From the NCBI RefSeq assembly GCF_002941025.1, contig NZ_PTJS01000001.1, forward strand, positions 1,178,001 through 1,242,000: a DNA stretch of 64,000 bases, written 5' to 3'. A program made the position numbers and the translations under genes. Below the pieces are notes generated by a model that was given only the letters and a program-made list of their open reading frames with translations, made no database searches and had not been told where the DNA came from. Positions within the stretch are counted from its first letter, which is position 1; each line of letters begins with the position of its first letter. Source of the DNA: Streptomyces sp. QL37. Lineage in GTDB: Bacteria; Actinomycetota; Actinomycetes; Streptomycetales; Streptomycetaceae. Below are positions 50,982 through 60,173 of the stretch, in pieces.

Positions 50982-51917
50982 GTGCTCTTCCTCAGCAGAC
51001 GCAAGCCCGGACACCGCGGACTTGGAACCCTCCCGCCGTGGCGCTACCGGATCGCGGGGCTGGCCGCAGCCGCCCTGGCCCTGTCCCTCGTCCAGGCCAA
51101 CGCGGGCAACGCGGCCGGTGACCGGGACGCACAGACCGCACCGAAGGCCGCGGCCGACGTCGTCCGGGTCGCGGAGTTCCTCGCGGAATGCCCCTACACG
51201 CACCGCGCTCCCGACGACCCGATCGTGCTGCCCAACCTGCCCGGTGCCTCGCACATGCACAGCTTCTTCGGCAACGACTCCACCAATGCCCATTCCGACC
51301 TGGCCTCGCTGGAGAAGGGCCGCACCAGCTGCTCGCCCACGACCGACCTGTCCTCGTACTGGGTCCCCACGCTGTACGACGGCGACAGGGAGGTCGAGCC
51401 GACCGGCACGACCTTCTACTACCTCGGCGAGGGCGTGCGGGACGACATCATCCGTACGATCGAACCGCTCCCCCGCGGGCTGCGGATCGTCGCGGGCAAC
51501 GCCAAGGCGACCGGCCCCGACGACAACACCATCTCCCGCTGGTCGTGTCTGCACCACGGGGAGGTCAACCCGTCCCACGACTTCGTCAACTGCCCGGCGG
51601 GCTCGATGCTGGAGAGCTACCTCGACTTCCCGCAGTGCTGGAACGGCACCGACCTCGACTCGGCCGACCACAAGAGCCACATGGCCTACCCGGTGGGCGG
51701 CGCCTGCCCGTCTACCCATCCGGTCGCGGTGCCCAAGCTGCGCCAGGTCCTGCGCTATCCGGTCAACGGTGACCCGGCGCGGCTGAGGCTGGCTTCGGGG
51801 CGCGGCTACACGATGCACGGGGACTTCTTCAACGTGTGGCCCGAGGCCGAAATGGCACAGCGGGTGCGCGACTGCATCAACGCCATCATCAAGTGCGGTG
51901 CCGACGGCACCCCCTGA
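50982..51917 (+). CDS. secreted DUF1996 domain protein
   Basis: About 311 aa. Signal-anchor/signal peptide RIAGLAAAALALSLVQANAGNAAG (about 22-46), then the DUF1996 domain with PGASHMHSFFGN, SSYWVPTLYD, WSCLHHGEV, SMLESYLDFPQCWNG and DHKSHMAYP; conserved His and Cys residues are present. The GTG at 50982 is used because the promoter at 50880-50908 excludes the upstream frame and AGGAG precedes it by 4 nt. DUF1996 proteins are extracellular and often found with carbohydrate-active enzymes; activity is unknown. Confidence 0.85.
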   Translation: MLFLSRRKPGHRGLGTLPPWRYRIAGLAAAALALSLVQANAGNAAGDRDAQTAPKAAADVVRVAEFLAECPYTHRAPDDPIVLPNLPGASHMHSFFGNDSTNAHSDLASLEKGRTSCSPTTDLSSYWVPTLYDGDREVEPTGTTFYYLGEGVRDDIIRTIEPLPRGLRIVAGNAKATGPDDNTISRWSCLHHGEVNPSHDFVNCPAGSMLESYLDFPQCWNGTDLDSADHKSHMAYPVGGACPSTHPVAVPKLRQVLRYPVNGDPARLRLASGRGYTMHGDFFNVWPEAEMAQRVRDCINAIIKCGADGTP

Positions 51918-51999
51918 GCCGCCGTGGATCCACTGTCCACCGGTGCCTGTCCGGTCCGCCCGGCCCGGACAGGCACCCTCGCGCAAGGAACACCCGCCG

Positions 52000-52587
52000 A
52001 TGCCGCCTCGTCGCACCGCAGCACTGCTTCTCCTGCTCGCCGTCCTGACCTCGTGCACCGGGGACGGAGAACGGCCCCCGGAATCCAGGTCCGTGCCTTC
52101 TCGTACGACGGCGGGTCCCTCCCCCTCCGCGGACCCGACGGACTCCGCCTGGGTCCAGTTGATGATCCCGATGGGCCGGCAGGCCGTGATCCTGCTGGAC
52201 CTCGCGGCGGAGAAGGCCACCGGACCCCGGCTGCGGGACTGGGCCTCCCGCCTGCGGACCGACCAGGACACCGAACTGGCGGCGCTGCGGGGGCTGCGGG
52301 ACCGGATGGGGCTCCCGGACACCGACCTGCACAAGGGGCACGACATGCCTGGGATGGTGACGGCCGAGGACCTCGAGGAGGCACGCACGGCCGAGGGGGC
52401 GGCCTTCGACCGCCTGCTGGTGGAGCAGATCCGCGACCATCTGCGCCAGTCGGAACAGGTCTCGCGCTCGGAGGTGTCGGCGGGCAGCCGGCCGGAGGCC
52501 AGGGCGCGGGCCAGGGCGCTCGTCACCGCGCGTGCGGCGCAACTGGCATGCCTGACGGCGCTGCACGCGGACAAGCACACCCGCTGA
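52000..52587 (+). CDS. DUF305 family lipoprotein
   Basis: 195 aa. Signal with lipobox LTSC (Cys about residue 19), then a helical DUF305 (ferritin-like) domain: WVQLMIPMGRQAVILLD (about 50-66), LRTDQDTELAALRGL, GHDMPGMVTAEDLEE, FDRLLVEQIRDHLRQS. The usual paired His of the family (MIxHHxxAV) is replaced by IPMGRQAV here, so metal binding is doubtful. AAGGAA lies 10 nt before the ATG. 82 bp after the DUF1996 gene; probably co-transcribed. Confidence 0.8.
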   Translation: MPPRRTAALLLLLAVLTSCTGDGERPPESRSVPSRTTAGPSPSADPTDSAWVQLMIPMGRQAVILLDLAAEKATGPRLRDWASRLRTDQDTELAALRGLRDRMGLPDTDLHKGHDMPGMVTAEDLEEARTAEGAAFDRLLVEQIRDHLRQSEQVSRSEVSAGSRPEARARARALVTARAAQLACLTALHADKHTR

Positions 52588-52625
52588 CGTGCCGGAAGCC
52601 TGCGCCTGCCTGTCGGATCACCTTG

Positions 52626-52638
52626 TATAAAGACTGCA
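52626..52638 (+). promoter_or_regulatory. -10 box implying a leaderless LacI transcript
   Basis: TATAAA at 52626-52631 stands 6 nt before the ATG at 52638, so transcription would begin at or next to the start codon. No ribosome-binding sequence is present. The -35 region is not convincing. Confidence 0.4.
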
Positions 52639-53693
52639 TGACTGCCGACGTGTCACCGCCCGTACGCCCCGCCACCTTGGAGGACGTGGCCGCGGTGGCG
52701 GGCGTCTCCCGGGCGACCGTGTCCCGTGTGATCAACGGCGCGACCACGGTGGACCCGGCGTTGCGGCGGGTCGTGGAGGAGGCGGTGGCCGCCACGGGCT
52801 ACGTCCCCAATCGTGCGGCACGTTCGCTGGTGACCCGGCGCACCGATTCGATCGCCCTCGTGGTGTCCGAGCGTGAACGGCGCCCGGTATCCGAGCCGTT
52901 CATAGGCCGGATGTTCTCCGACCCGCACTTCGGACGCGTGGTCGGCGGGCTGATGGACGTACTGCGTCCTGCCGGGATCCAGATGGTGCTGATGCTCTCC
53001 GACGACGAGGCCTCCCGCAATCAGCTCCTGTCGTATCTCCGCCAGGGGCACGTCGACGGGGTGGTGCTGATCTCCTCGCACGCCGACGACCCGCTGCCCG
53101 GCCTGCTCCACGACACCCGGCTGCCCGCCGTGCTGGCCGGGCGGCCCCGACGGCCCTCGCCGCTCACGTACGTCGAGGCGGACCAGCGGGCGGGGGCCCA
53201 GATGGCGGCCGACCACCTCGCGGCCCTGGGCCGGCGGCGCATCGGGACGGTGGCGGGCCCGCAGGACATGCCCGCGGGGCAGGTGCGTCTGACCGGCTTC
53301 CTGGACGCTCTGGAGCAGCACGGCATCGGGGACGTGGTGACCGCCGAAGGGGACTTCACCCAGTCGGGCGGGGCTTCGGCGATGCGCCGGCTGCTGACTG
53401 AACGGCCGGATCTGGACGCCGTGTTCATCGCCTCGGACCTGATGGCGCTGGGTGCCCTGCCCGTGCTGCTGCGGGCGGGCAAGGATGTGCCGGGGGACGT
53501 GGCGGTGGTGGGTTTCGACGACAGCAACGCCGCGGTGGCGTGCGATCCGCCGCTGACGACCGTACGTCAGCCGGTGGAGGAGATGGCCTCCGAGATGGCC
53601 CGGCTCCTCCTGAAGCAGATCGGCAAACCGGGCGACGGCCCCGCCCCCTCCGTGGTCTTCCACCCGACGCTGGTACGGCGCGAGTCCGCCTGA
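52638..53693 (+). CDS. LacI-family transcriptional regulator
   Basis: 351 aa. HTH LEDVAAVAGVSRATVSRVINGATTVDPALRR, hinge GYVPNRAARSLVTRR, then a sugar-binding effector domain (FIASDLMALGALPVLLRAGKDVPGDVAVVGFDDS). No Shine-Dalgarno sequence; see the TATAAA box just upstream. It is 50 bp after the DUF305 gene. It is the best local candidate to bind the GAGAGCGCTCTC palindromes at 50807 and 50913. Confidence 0.92.
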   Translation: MTADVSPPVRPATLEDVAAVAGVSRATVSRVINGATTVDPALRRVVEEAVAATGYVPNRAARSLVTRRTDSIALVVSERERRPVSEPFIGRMFSDPHFGRVVGGLMDVLRPAGIQMVLMLSDDEASRNQLLSYLRQGHVDGVVLISSHADDPLPGLLHDTRLPAVLAGRPRRPSPLTYVEADQRAGAQMAADHLAALGRRRIGTVAGPQDMPAGQVRLTGFLDALEQHGIGDVVTAEGDFTQSGGASAMRRLLTERPDLDAVFIASDLMALGALPVLLRAGKDVPGDVAVVGFDDSNAAVACDPPLTTVRQPVEEMASEMARLLLKQIGKPGDGPAPSVVFHPTLVRRESA

Positions 53694-53706
53694 CGCCCGG
53701 GATCTC

Positions 53707-56085
53707 TCACCCGCGTGGGCCCGGGACGGCGTCGCCGGGGTCCGGGACGTCGGCGCGGACAGGACCGTCCGCGCCGGCCGATCCGTCCGGAAGCGGTTGA
53801 CGGGCGGGGAACGACTGTCCGTCCGGAAGCGGTTGACCGGCCGGGGACGACTGTCCGTCCGGAAGCGGTTGACCGGCCGGGGACGACTGTCCGCCCGGAA
53901 GCGGTCGACCGGCCGGAGACGACTGTCCGCCCGGGAACGGTTCGTCCACCCGCACCGCCCCGGTGAAGCCCTCCTGCCTCAGCGGCACCTGGGGCCCGGA
54001 CAGCTCCCTCAGCCAGCGTGCCAGCACCCGGTGCACCGCCTCCGCCCCCACCGGGCCGGCCGGAGCGACGCCGCCAGGACCGGCCGGAGACGCCCCGCGA
54101 GGAGCATCCGCCGCCACGGCGTCGAGGGGGTCCGTCAGCGTCCGCGGCCACAGCAGGAAGGGCCGCGACTGTTCGCCGCCCAGTCCGCCGTGTGAGCCGA
54201 CCTGCTCCTCGAAGGCGTGCACGCGGCCGGTCTCCGGGTCGTACATGGAGTTGATCATGACGTCCGCGACATGCGGGAAGCCGTCGGTCCGCCGCACCGC
54301 GTCGGCCGCGCCGGGCCCGAAGACGGCCATCGGTCCTTCCCCGTCCGTCAGCTCCGATACCGGGACCTCCGCCCCGCCCGGCCCGAGCACCACCGACCCG
54401 TGCCGCTGGCTCCGCACGAGCAGGAAGCCGATCCCCGGATGGGCGGCGAGCGTGCCGAGCAGTGCGGGGTAGCGCCGGTCCAGCTGCTCCCGCGTGGCCC
54501 GCCCCTCTATGTCCGGGAACGACAGCAGACCGAGATTTCCGGAGGCGAGCACCACCGGGTCGGAGAGCTTCGCCGGGTGCTCCGCCTCCTGCTCCCCGGC
54601 GACCGGCCTGTGCAGCGCGATGCGCACCGCGTCGCGGGCCTCGGAGGCGCTGCGGGTGCGCTGAGCACTGCGGGGAACGGGCAGCCCGCAGCCGGCCCGT
54701 ACGAGGTCCTTGAGCGTGAGGCCGTACCGTCCCGCGAAGGTCTCCCCCGGGCTCTGGCCGTGGTCGGACAGCAGCACGACCCGGTAGGCGCGCGGGGTGT
54801 GGTCCGCGATCTTCAGGATGAGGCCCAGCGACCGGTCGAGCCGGGTCAGGACCTTCTCCGCGTCCCTGCTGAACGGCCCGGAGTGGTGGGCGACCTCGTC
54901 GTACGCGACCAGGTCGGCGTAGACCGCGGTGCGCCCCGCGAACATGTCGCCGATCACCGCGGCGACCACGACGTCGCGCTCGACGACGGTCGCGAAGGCC
55001 CTGATGAACGGGTACAGACCGCCGCGCTTGACCCGGGGGTTCTCCTTCCGCACCCGTGCCCTGACGGACTGGCCGATCTCGCGGGCCACCTCTGCGACGA
55101 AGGACAGGGCCGTACGGACCGCGTTGGCCGGGTCGGAGAAGTAGGCGAAGTACCCGGCGCGCGAGCGGCGCCCCTTGCCGAGCCTGGCGGCCATCGACAG
55201 GACCAGGGCGAGCTGGTCCGCGCCGCCGCTGAAGAGGTTGCCCCGGCTCGCGCCGTCGACGGTCAGCAGGCCGCCGTCGTGGGTGCGGGCGATGGCCCTG
55301 CGCTGCAGTTCGAGTGCGCTCGCCGGTCTGCTGGAGACCATGACGGTCCCGGTCTCCTTCTCGAACCAGCGGAAGGCCGGCACGTCGAAGTTGGTGCCGT
55401 GCAGGATGCCGAGCTGGCTGGCGCCGGTCTGGCTGGACCAGTCCGTGGTCCACGGCGTGAGCCGGTGGCCCGCCTCGTCGGCGAGCAGACCGGCCACGGT
55501 CGGCATGAGTCCGTCGGCCGCTGCCCGTTCGAGTACGTCGTGGCCGACACCGTCGAGCTGGACGAACACGATCCCGGGCGGACCGCCACGTCCGCCGTCC
55601 GCGGTCTGCGGCATGCCGCTGCGTCTGCGGCGCCGGTCGGCGAGGCGGGAGAGCCTGCGCCGGTAGGCGTCGTCGTCACGGACCGCGAGGGCGGTGGAGG
55701 TCGCGGAGGCGACCGCCGACATGACGGCGGCCACGACGACGGCGGTCTCCGGGTTGGCGTCCCCGCGCCCGTCGGGGATGAGCCGCAGGGCGATCAGCAG
55801 CAGCGAGCCGTTGAGGAAGAAGACCAGGGCGCCCAGCACCAGGGCGGGCACGATGAGCAGCGACCTGACGAGCACGGGCCACACCAGGGCGGACAGCAGA
55901 CCGAACGCGCCCGCGCCCCAGGCCGCGGTGAAGGCGGTCCTCGTGACGGTGTCTCCGTCGTCCGCCTGGAGCTGGAAGTCGGGCAGGATCCCCGCCAGTG
56001 CCAGCATGGTGAGCGTGGAGACGGCCCACACCGAGGTGACGCGTATGAGGGTTCCACCGGCCCTGCGCCATCGCCCGTCACTCAC
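53707..56085 (-). CDS. membrane phosphodiesterase/alkaline-phosphatase-fold protein with phage-holin-like N-terminus and repeat tail
   Basis: About 792 aa. Four hydrophobic segments in the first 130 residues (holin-4-2-like region), then an alkaline-phosphatase/nucleotide-pyrophosphatase-fold domain from about residue 175 (IVFVQLDGVGHDVLE, first metal Asp; TDWSSQTGASQLGIL, nucleophile region; VLLSDHGQSPGETF, metal Asp-His; QVGSHGGLGGEQSRPFLLWP, last metal His). The C-terminal 100 residues are Pro/Gly/Ser-rich with four 12-residue repeats of the type PLPDGQSSPAGQ. GTG at 56085 has GAGG nearby; another GTG at 56100 lacks one. Likely a membrane-anchored phosphatase or phosphodiesterase; substrate unknown. 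Confidence 0.82.
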   Translation of the reverse strand: MSDGRWRRAGGTLIRVTSVWAVSTLTMLALAGILPDFQLQADDGDTVTRTAFTAAWGAGAFGLLSALVWPVLVRSLLIVPALVLGALVFFLNGSLLLIALRLIPDGRGDANPETAVVVAAVMSAVASATSTALAVRDDDAYRRRLSRLADRRRRRSGMPQTADGGRGGPPGIVFVQLDGVGHDVLERAAADGLMPTVAGLLADEAGHRLTPWTTDWSSQTGASQLGILHGTNFDVPAFRWFEKETGTVMVSSRPASALELQRRAIARTHDGGLLTVDGASRGNLFSGGADQLALVLSMAARLGKGRRSRAGYFAYFSDPANAVRTALSFVAEVAREIGQSVRARVRKENPRVKRGGLYPFIRAFATVVERDVVVAAVIGDMFAGRTAVYADLVAYDEVAHHSGPFSRDAEKVLTRLDRSLGLILKIADHTPRAYRVVLLSDHGQSPGETFAGRYGLTLKDLVRAGCGLPVPRSAQRTRSASEARDAVRIALHRPVAGEQEAEHPAKLSDPVVLASGNLGLLSFPDIEGRATREQLDRRYPALLGTLAAHPGIGFLLVRSQRHGSVVLGPGGAEVPVSELTDGEGPMAVFGPGAADAVRRTDGFPHVADVMINSMYDPETGRVHAFEEQVGSHGGLGGEQSRPFLLWPRTLTDPLDAVAADAPRGASPAGPGGVAPAGPVGAEAVHRVLARWLRELSGPQVPLRQEGFTGAVRVDEPFPGGQSSPAGRPLPGGQSSPAGQPLPDGQSSPAGQPLPDGQSFPARQPLPDGSAGADGPVRADVPDPGDAVPGPRG
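53787..53945. repeat. 36-bp tandem repeat, four units plus a partial one
   Basis: Units begin at 53787, 53823, 53859 and 53895, with a degenerate fifth at 53931. They lie in frame in the C-terminal tail of the phosphatase gene and encode a 12-residue Pro/Gly/Ser repeat. Units differ at a few bases. Copy number is likely variable between strains. Confidence 0.85.
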
Positions 56086-56354
56086 GCCGTTCCACCTCAC
56101 GTCCGGGCCCCGTGTTCGGCACGGGCCCGCATCAAGCCTGTCATAGCCCTTTCGGGATCTTCGCAGGCCCCGGGCCCTCTCCTGGTCCCGGATGCCGGCC
56201 CTGACCCTACCCCTGAGGTAGCCCTCCGTAATCGGCCGCGGGTGTCCCGGGCCGGGCGCGAAGGAGCACTCCGGCGTGGGAGGAGCGCGGAGCGCCTACT
56301 CTCGTACGAGTACGGGTACGGGGACTGCGGGGCCGGGAACGAGGAGGCAGGGCG

Positions 56355-57131
56355 GTGGAGGTCACCTGGTGGGGTCATGCCACCTGCACGATCGAGGACA
56401 CCGGAGTCAGGGTGCTGACCGACCCGCTGTTCGCACGGCGCTTCGCGCACCTGCGCCGGCGCCGGGGCGAGGTCCCGCCGCCGGAGGCCGCCGTCGCCGA
56501 CGCGGTCCTGATCTCCCACCTGCACTCCGACCATCTGCATCTCCCCTCCCTGGCCCGTCTCGCCCCCGGCAGCCTGCTGATCGTGCCCCGCGGCGCCGTA
56601 GGGGCCGTCCCGGGCCTCCGGCTGCTGCGCCGGGCGCGCGGGCTGCGGATCTCCGAGGTCGCGCCGGGGGACGTGGTGCGGGTCGGAGAGGTCCGGGTCC
56701 GGGCGGTTCCGGCCCTGCACGACGGGCGCCGGCTGCCCGTCGGCCCGCGCCGGGTGCCCGCTCTCGGCTACGTCGTCGAGGGCGAGGCCCGCACCTATTT
56801 CGCGGGGGACACCGGGCTCTTCGAGGGCATGGCCGACGCCGTGGGGCCGGTGGACGTGGCGCTGCTCCCGGTGGGTGGCTGGGGCCCCAACCTGGGCCAC
56901 CACCATCTGGACGCGGCCCGTGCCGCGCAGGTGCTCACGATGCTGGAGCCGCGGTCCGCGGTGCCGGTGCACTACGGCACGTACTGGCCGATCGGGATGG
57001 ACGGGGTCAAGCCGCACGAGTTCCATGCGCCGGGCGACGAGTTCGTGCGGCAGGCGGCGCGGGTGGCACCGGAAGTGGCGGTGCACCGGCTGGGGCACGG
57101 CGAGCATGTGAGGCCGGAGGCCCGTAGGTGA
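56355..57131 (+). CDS. metallo-beta-lactamase-fold hydrolase
   Basis: 258 aa. The MBL motif HLHSDH (about 56-61), starting WWGHATCTIED and a conserved FAGDTGLFEG; the final ligand is in VPVHYGTYWP. Related to the UlaG/NAPE-PLD-like soluble hydrolases. GTG start; its stop overlaps the DedA gene start (GTGA). The 270-bp gap before it contains CTCGTACGAG and GTACGGGTACGGGG repeats but no gene. Confidence 0.88.
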   Translation: MEVTWWGHATCTIEDTGVRVLTDPLFARRFAHLRRRRGEVPPPEAAVADAVLISHLHSDHLHLPSLARLAPGSLLIVPRGAVGAVPGLRLLRRARGLRISEVAPGDVVRVGEVRVRAVPALHDGRRLPVGPRRVPALGYVVEGEARTYFAGDTGLFEGMADAVGPVDVALLPVGGWGPNLGHHHLDAARAAQVLTMLEPRSAVPVHYGTYWPIGMDGVKPHEFHAPGDEFVRQAARVAPEVAVHRLGHGEHVRPEARR

Positions 57132-57748
57132 TAGAGGAAGTGCTGGGGCGGCTGCCGACGGAATCGACGCAGCAGGCCTTCGGCTATCCGTCGCTGTTCC
57201 TGCTCGTGGCGCTGGGGTCTCTGGTGCCGGTGGTGCCCACGGGGGCGCTGGTGAGTACGGCGGCCGTGGTGACACTCCACCAGACGTCACCCTTCGCGCT
57301 GCTCGTGGTGTTCGCCGTGGCGTCGGGCGCGGCGTTCCTCGGGGACATCTGCCTGTACTGGCTGGGGCAGCGCGGGGTGAGGTCCAAGAACGGCTCGAAG
57401 TGGCTGGAGGCGATCACCAGCAGGGCCGCTCCGGAGCGGCTCGCGCAGGCACAGCGGAAGCTGGACGAGCACGACACGATGGTGCTCGTCCTGTCCCGGC
57501 TGGTGCCGGCCGGGCGCATACCGGTGATGCTGGCCTGTCTGCTCGGCGAGATGCCGCTGCGGCAGTTCGCCCGTGGCGACGTACCCGCGTGTCTGGCCTG
57601 GGCGGCGACGTACCAGCTGATCGGGATCCTCGGCGGTTCGCTGTTCGCCGAACCCTGGGAGGGTGTGCTCGCGGCGATCGTGCTGACGCTGTTGATCAGT
57701 GGGACACCGGCGCTCTGGAAGCGGCTGCGGGCACGGATGGCCGACTGA
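57128..57748 (+). CDS. DedA/SNARE-associated family membrane protein
   Basis: 206 aa. Hydrophobic segments at about 17-40, 48-70, 130-150 and 170-195; the re-entrant-loop style GxxxGDxxLYWLGQRG (GDICLYWLGQRG) and the conserved R in VLVLSRLVPAGRIPVMLACLLGEM (about 120-140, RxxPxxR-like) define the family. DedA proteins act in lipid carrier or phospholipid flipping. Translationally coupled to the MBL hydrolase gene. Confidence 0.88.
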   Translation: MIEEVLGRLPTESTQQAFGYPSLFLLVALGSLVPVVPTGALVSTAAVVTLHQTSPFALLVVFAVASGAAFLGDICLYWLGQRGVRSKNGSKWLEAITSRAAPERLAQAQRKLDEHDTMVLVLSRLVPAGRIPVMLACLLGEMPLRQFARGDVPACLAWAATYQLIGILGGSLFAEPWEGVLAAIVLTLLISGTPALWKRLRARMAD

Positions 57749-57784
57749 GTCTCCGGTGCGCCGGCGGGGCATCGGCCCCATCGG

Positions 57785-58807
57785 TCAGGCTCCCAGGACG
57801 CGTGAGGCGCCGACCGGCAGGTCCCAGAGGTCGGCTCGCGGGTGCCCGGCCCGCTGCCAGGCGGTGCGGAGCCGGGTCAGCGGTTCGAGGACCGGTTCGG
57901 CGGAGAGCAGGAACGTCGCCCAGTGCATGGGGGCCATCGCGCGGGCCCCGAGGTCCTCGTACGCCTGCACCGCCTCCTCCGGGTCGGTGTGGACGTCCGA
58001 GAGCCACCAGCGCGGTTCGTACGCCCCGATCGGCAGCATCGCGAGGTCCAGGCCCGGATAGCGGAGGCCGATCTCCTTGAACCAGTGGCCGTAGCCGGTG
58101 TCCCCCGCGAAGTACAGCCGCCGTCCCTGCGCGTCGCCGAGCACCCAGCCGCCCCACAGGGACCGGCAGGTGTCCAGGAGGGTGCGCTTCGACCAGTGGT
58201 GGGAGGGCACGAAGTCGAACCGGACCCCGCCCAGTTCCACCGATTCCCACCAGTCGAGCTCGGTGACGCAGGTGAAGCGGCGGCGCCGGCACCAGCGGCC
58301 GAGTCCGGCGGGGACGAGGAGTGGGGTGTCCCTCGGGAGTCTGCGGAGCGTGGGGGCGTCCAGGTGGTCGTAGTGGTTGTGGCTGATGAGGACCGCGTCG
58401 ACGGGCGGCAGTGCGTCCCAGGGGACTCCGACGGGAGTGATCCTGGCGGGTGTCCCCAGGATGCGCCGCGACCAGACGGGGTCGGTGAGGACGGTGAGTC
58501 CCCCGATGCGGACGATCCAGCTGGCGTGTCCGGCCCAGGTCACGGCGGTGGTGTCCACGTCCGCGACGGGCAGCGGCTTGGGGGCGTACGGCAGCCGGTG
58601 GACGCCCCGGAGCCCTTCGGCGTTGGGCCGCAGGGCACGCTCCCTGGCCAGACGGGTCATGCCCCTGACACCCGGGAGCGGCGCGGTGAGGCGGTCGGCG
58701 AAGCTGCGGGGCCAGGTCCGCAGCTCACCGAGGCGGCGTGGAGCGTCGACGGGACGGCTGGGCGCTCGGCCGGCTCCGGCGAACGGACGCTCGGTCTGTT
58801 CCGTCAT
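57785..58807 (-). CDS. NAPE-PLD-like metallo-beta-lactamase-fold hydrolase
   Basis: 340 aa. TWAGHASWIVRIGGLTVLTDPVWSRR, the zinc motif HNHYDHLD (about 155-162), PSHHWSKR, YFAGDTGYGHWF and APMHWATFLL are the family hallmarks of NAPE-hydrolysing phospholipase-D-like enzymes. The ATG at 58807 follows CAGGAG by 8 nt. It lies 13 bp after the aminotransferase-fold gene and shares its transcript. Likely acts on a phosphodiester or lipid-like substrate in the cytoplasm; exact substrate unknown. Confidence 0.9.
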   Translation of the reverse strand: MTEQTERPFAGAGRAPSRPVDAPRRLGELRTWPRSFADRLTAPLPGVRGMTRLARERALRPNAEGLRGVHRLPYAPKPLPVADVDTTAVTWAGHASWIVRIGGLTVLTDPVWSRRILGTPARITPVGVPWDALPPVDAVLISHNHYDHLDAPTLRRLPRDTPLLVPAGLGRWCRRRRFTCVTELDWWESVELGGVRFDFVPSHHWSKRTLLDTCRSLWGGWVLGDAQGRRLYFAGDTGYGHWFKEIGLRYPGLDLAMLPIGAYEPRWWLSDVHTDPEEAVQAYEDLGARAMAPMHWATFLLSAEPVLEPLTRLRTAWQRAGHPRADLWDLPVGASRVLGA

Positions 58808-58820
58808 CGAGAGGCTCCTG

Positions 58821-60056
58821 TCATCGGAGTTCATCGAGGGCTGCTGCGAAAATGCTCAGTGCTCGGGCGACATGGGGCAATTTCAAGGGCTCCACCGCAG
58901 TGAGGGACTCCGTCTGCTGCTCCGGGGTTGAGCCGAGGAGCGGACCGGTGCTCAGCCGTACCCGCAGCGCTCCCAGTTCGTCCCCGAACCGGTGCCCGCC
59001 GGGAGCCGGGGCTCCGAGCCGTGCCGTCAGGTATTCCTCCAGCTCCATGGAGTCCGTGACGCCCCGGGCGGCCAGCCGGGTGCGCAGCGGTCCGAGATCG
59101 GCGTAGAGGTGGCGACCGGCCTGCGGCGGCCTGGCGAGGGCGCCGACGGTGAGCACGGCGCGGTGTGCGGCGGAGGCCACGTGGGACTGGAGGTGCGCCG
59201 CCTGCCGGATCCTGGCCGTGACGGCCGCGGGTTCGCCCAGCGCGTGGGCGGCGGCCCGGGCGACCGGCTCCGCGACCAGGGCGCCGAGCGCGGTGAGGAT
59301 GTCGAGGACCCGGGCGCGGCGTGCGGCGGCGCGCGCGGTGGGCGGGAAGCGTGCGACGGCCACCGGCCAGGCGGAGGGGGTGAGCGCTCCGGCCAGGTCG
59401 GAGAGGACGGTGACGTCGTCGGGGCACATCTCGGCGGGGCTGAGGAGGACGGTGTCGTGGGGCCGGTGCAGGGTGTCGCGCCAGGTCTCGTCGCTGACGA
59501 TGTGCAGCCCTTCGGAGACGGCGGCCTCGCACGCCTCGCGGACCAGTTCCGGCGGAGCGAGGGTAGCGGTCGGGTCGTCGGCCACGGAGATCAGGAGCAG
59601 CCGGGGTCTGCCGCCCTCCGCGCGCACCCTGCGTACGGTCTCCAGCAGGGCGTACGGGTCGGGGATGCCGCCGCACTCGGCGGGCGTCGGCACGTGGTAG
59701 GCGGGCCGGCCCAGCAGCCGTGCCTGGGGCATCCAGGTGGCGGGGCAGGGCCGGGGCATGAGCACGTCGCCGCCGTACGCCGCGATCAGTGCGAGGAGGA
59801 GCGGCTGGACACCCGGGGCCGCCGCGATGTCCTCGGGCCCGCCGTGCAGGCCGCGACGCCCCCAGTAGGCGCAGGCCGCCTCGCGCAGGATCGTTCCGCC
59901 ACCGGGCGGCTCGGGCCGGGTCCGCGCGGCCGACGCGGCCAGCACGCCGGCGAGCTCGGGCAGGACGGGGAGGCCGGGGTCGGGGGCGGGCGGCCCGTAC
60001 CGGACCGGGCCGTGGTCCTCCCCGGGCGGGCGGTGCTGCTGCCGCTCGCTGTGCAT
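58821..60056 (-). CDS. aminotransferase-fold (class I/II-like) protein without the PLP lysine
   Basis: 411 aa. The fold-type-I layout is visible: a PGVQPLLLALIAAYGGDVL segment (about 85-103, phosphate-cup region), AYHVPTP, LLLISVADDPTATL (normally NPxNPTG), and LHIVSDETWRDTLH with the conserved Asp. Where the Schiff-base lysine is expected (usual form SLSK) the sequence is LSDLAGALTPSAWPVAVARFP with Ala and no Lys, and the following Arg is displaced. It may be a catalytically dead or repurposed homologue. ATG at 60056 follows GGAGG by 8-10 nt. Operon with the downstream NAPE-PLD-like hydrolase. Confidence 0.75.
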   Translation of the reverse strand: MHSERQQHRPPGEDHGPVRYGPPAPDPGLPVLPELAGVLAASAARTRPEPPGGGTILREAACAYWGRRGLHGGPEDIAAAPGVQPLLLALIAAYGGDVLMPRPCPATWMPQARLLGRPAYHVPTPAECGGIPDPYALLETVRRVRAEGGRPRLLLISVADDPTATLAPPELVREACEAAVSEGLHIVSDETWRDTLHRPHDTVLLSPAEMCPDDVTVLSDLAGALTPSAWPVAVARFPPTARAAARRARVLDILTALGALVAEPVARAAAHALGEPAAVTARIRQAAHLQSHVASAAHRAVLTVGALARPPQAGRHLYADLGPLRTRLAARGVTDSMELEEYLTARLGAPAPGGHRFGDELGALRVRLSTGPLLGSTPEQQTESLTAVEPLKLPHVARALSIFAAALDELR

Positions 60057-60173
60057 CCCGGGGCCTCCCTCCGCCTGCGTCCCTCTGGCCCCTTTATACG
60101 GAGGTTCCGCCGGGTCCGCCCGCGCACCGGCCCCGGAGGCGGCAGAAATACGCACGCCGTCCACCCGCCCCGC

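Noticed and set aside
53787..53945. CRISPR array from 36-bp repeats
   Set aside because: Units are directly adjacent without spacers, in frame in a gene, and no cas genes are near.
54217..56418. 733-codon plus-strand frame
   Set aside because: Antisense to the membrane phosphatase gene whose metal-binding motifs are evident.
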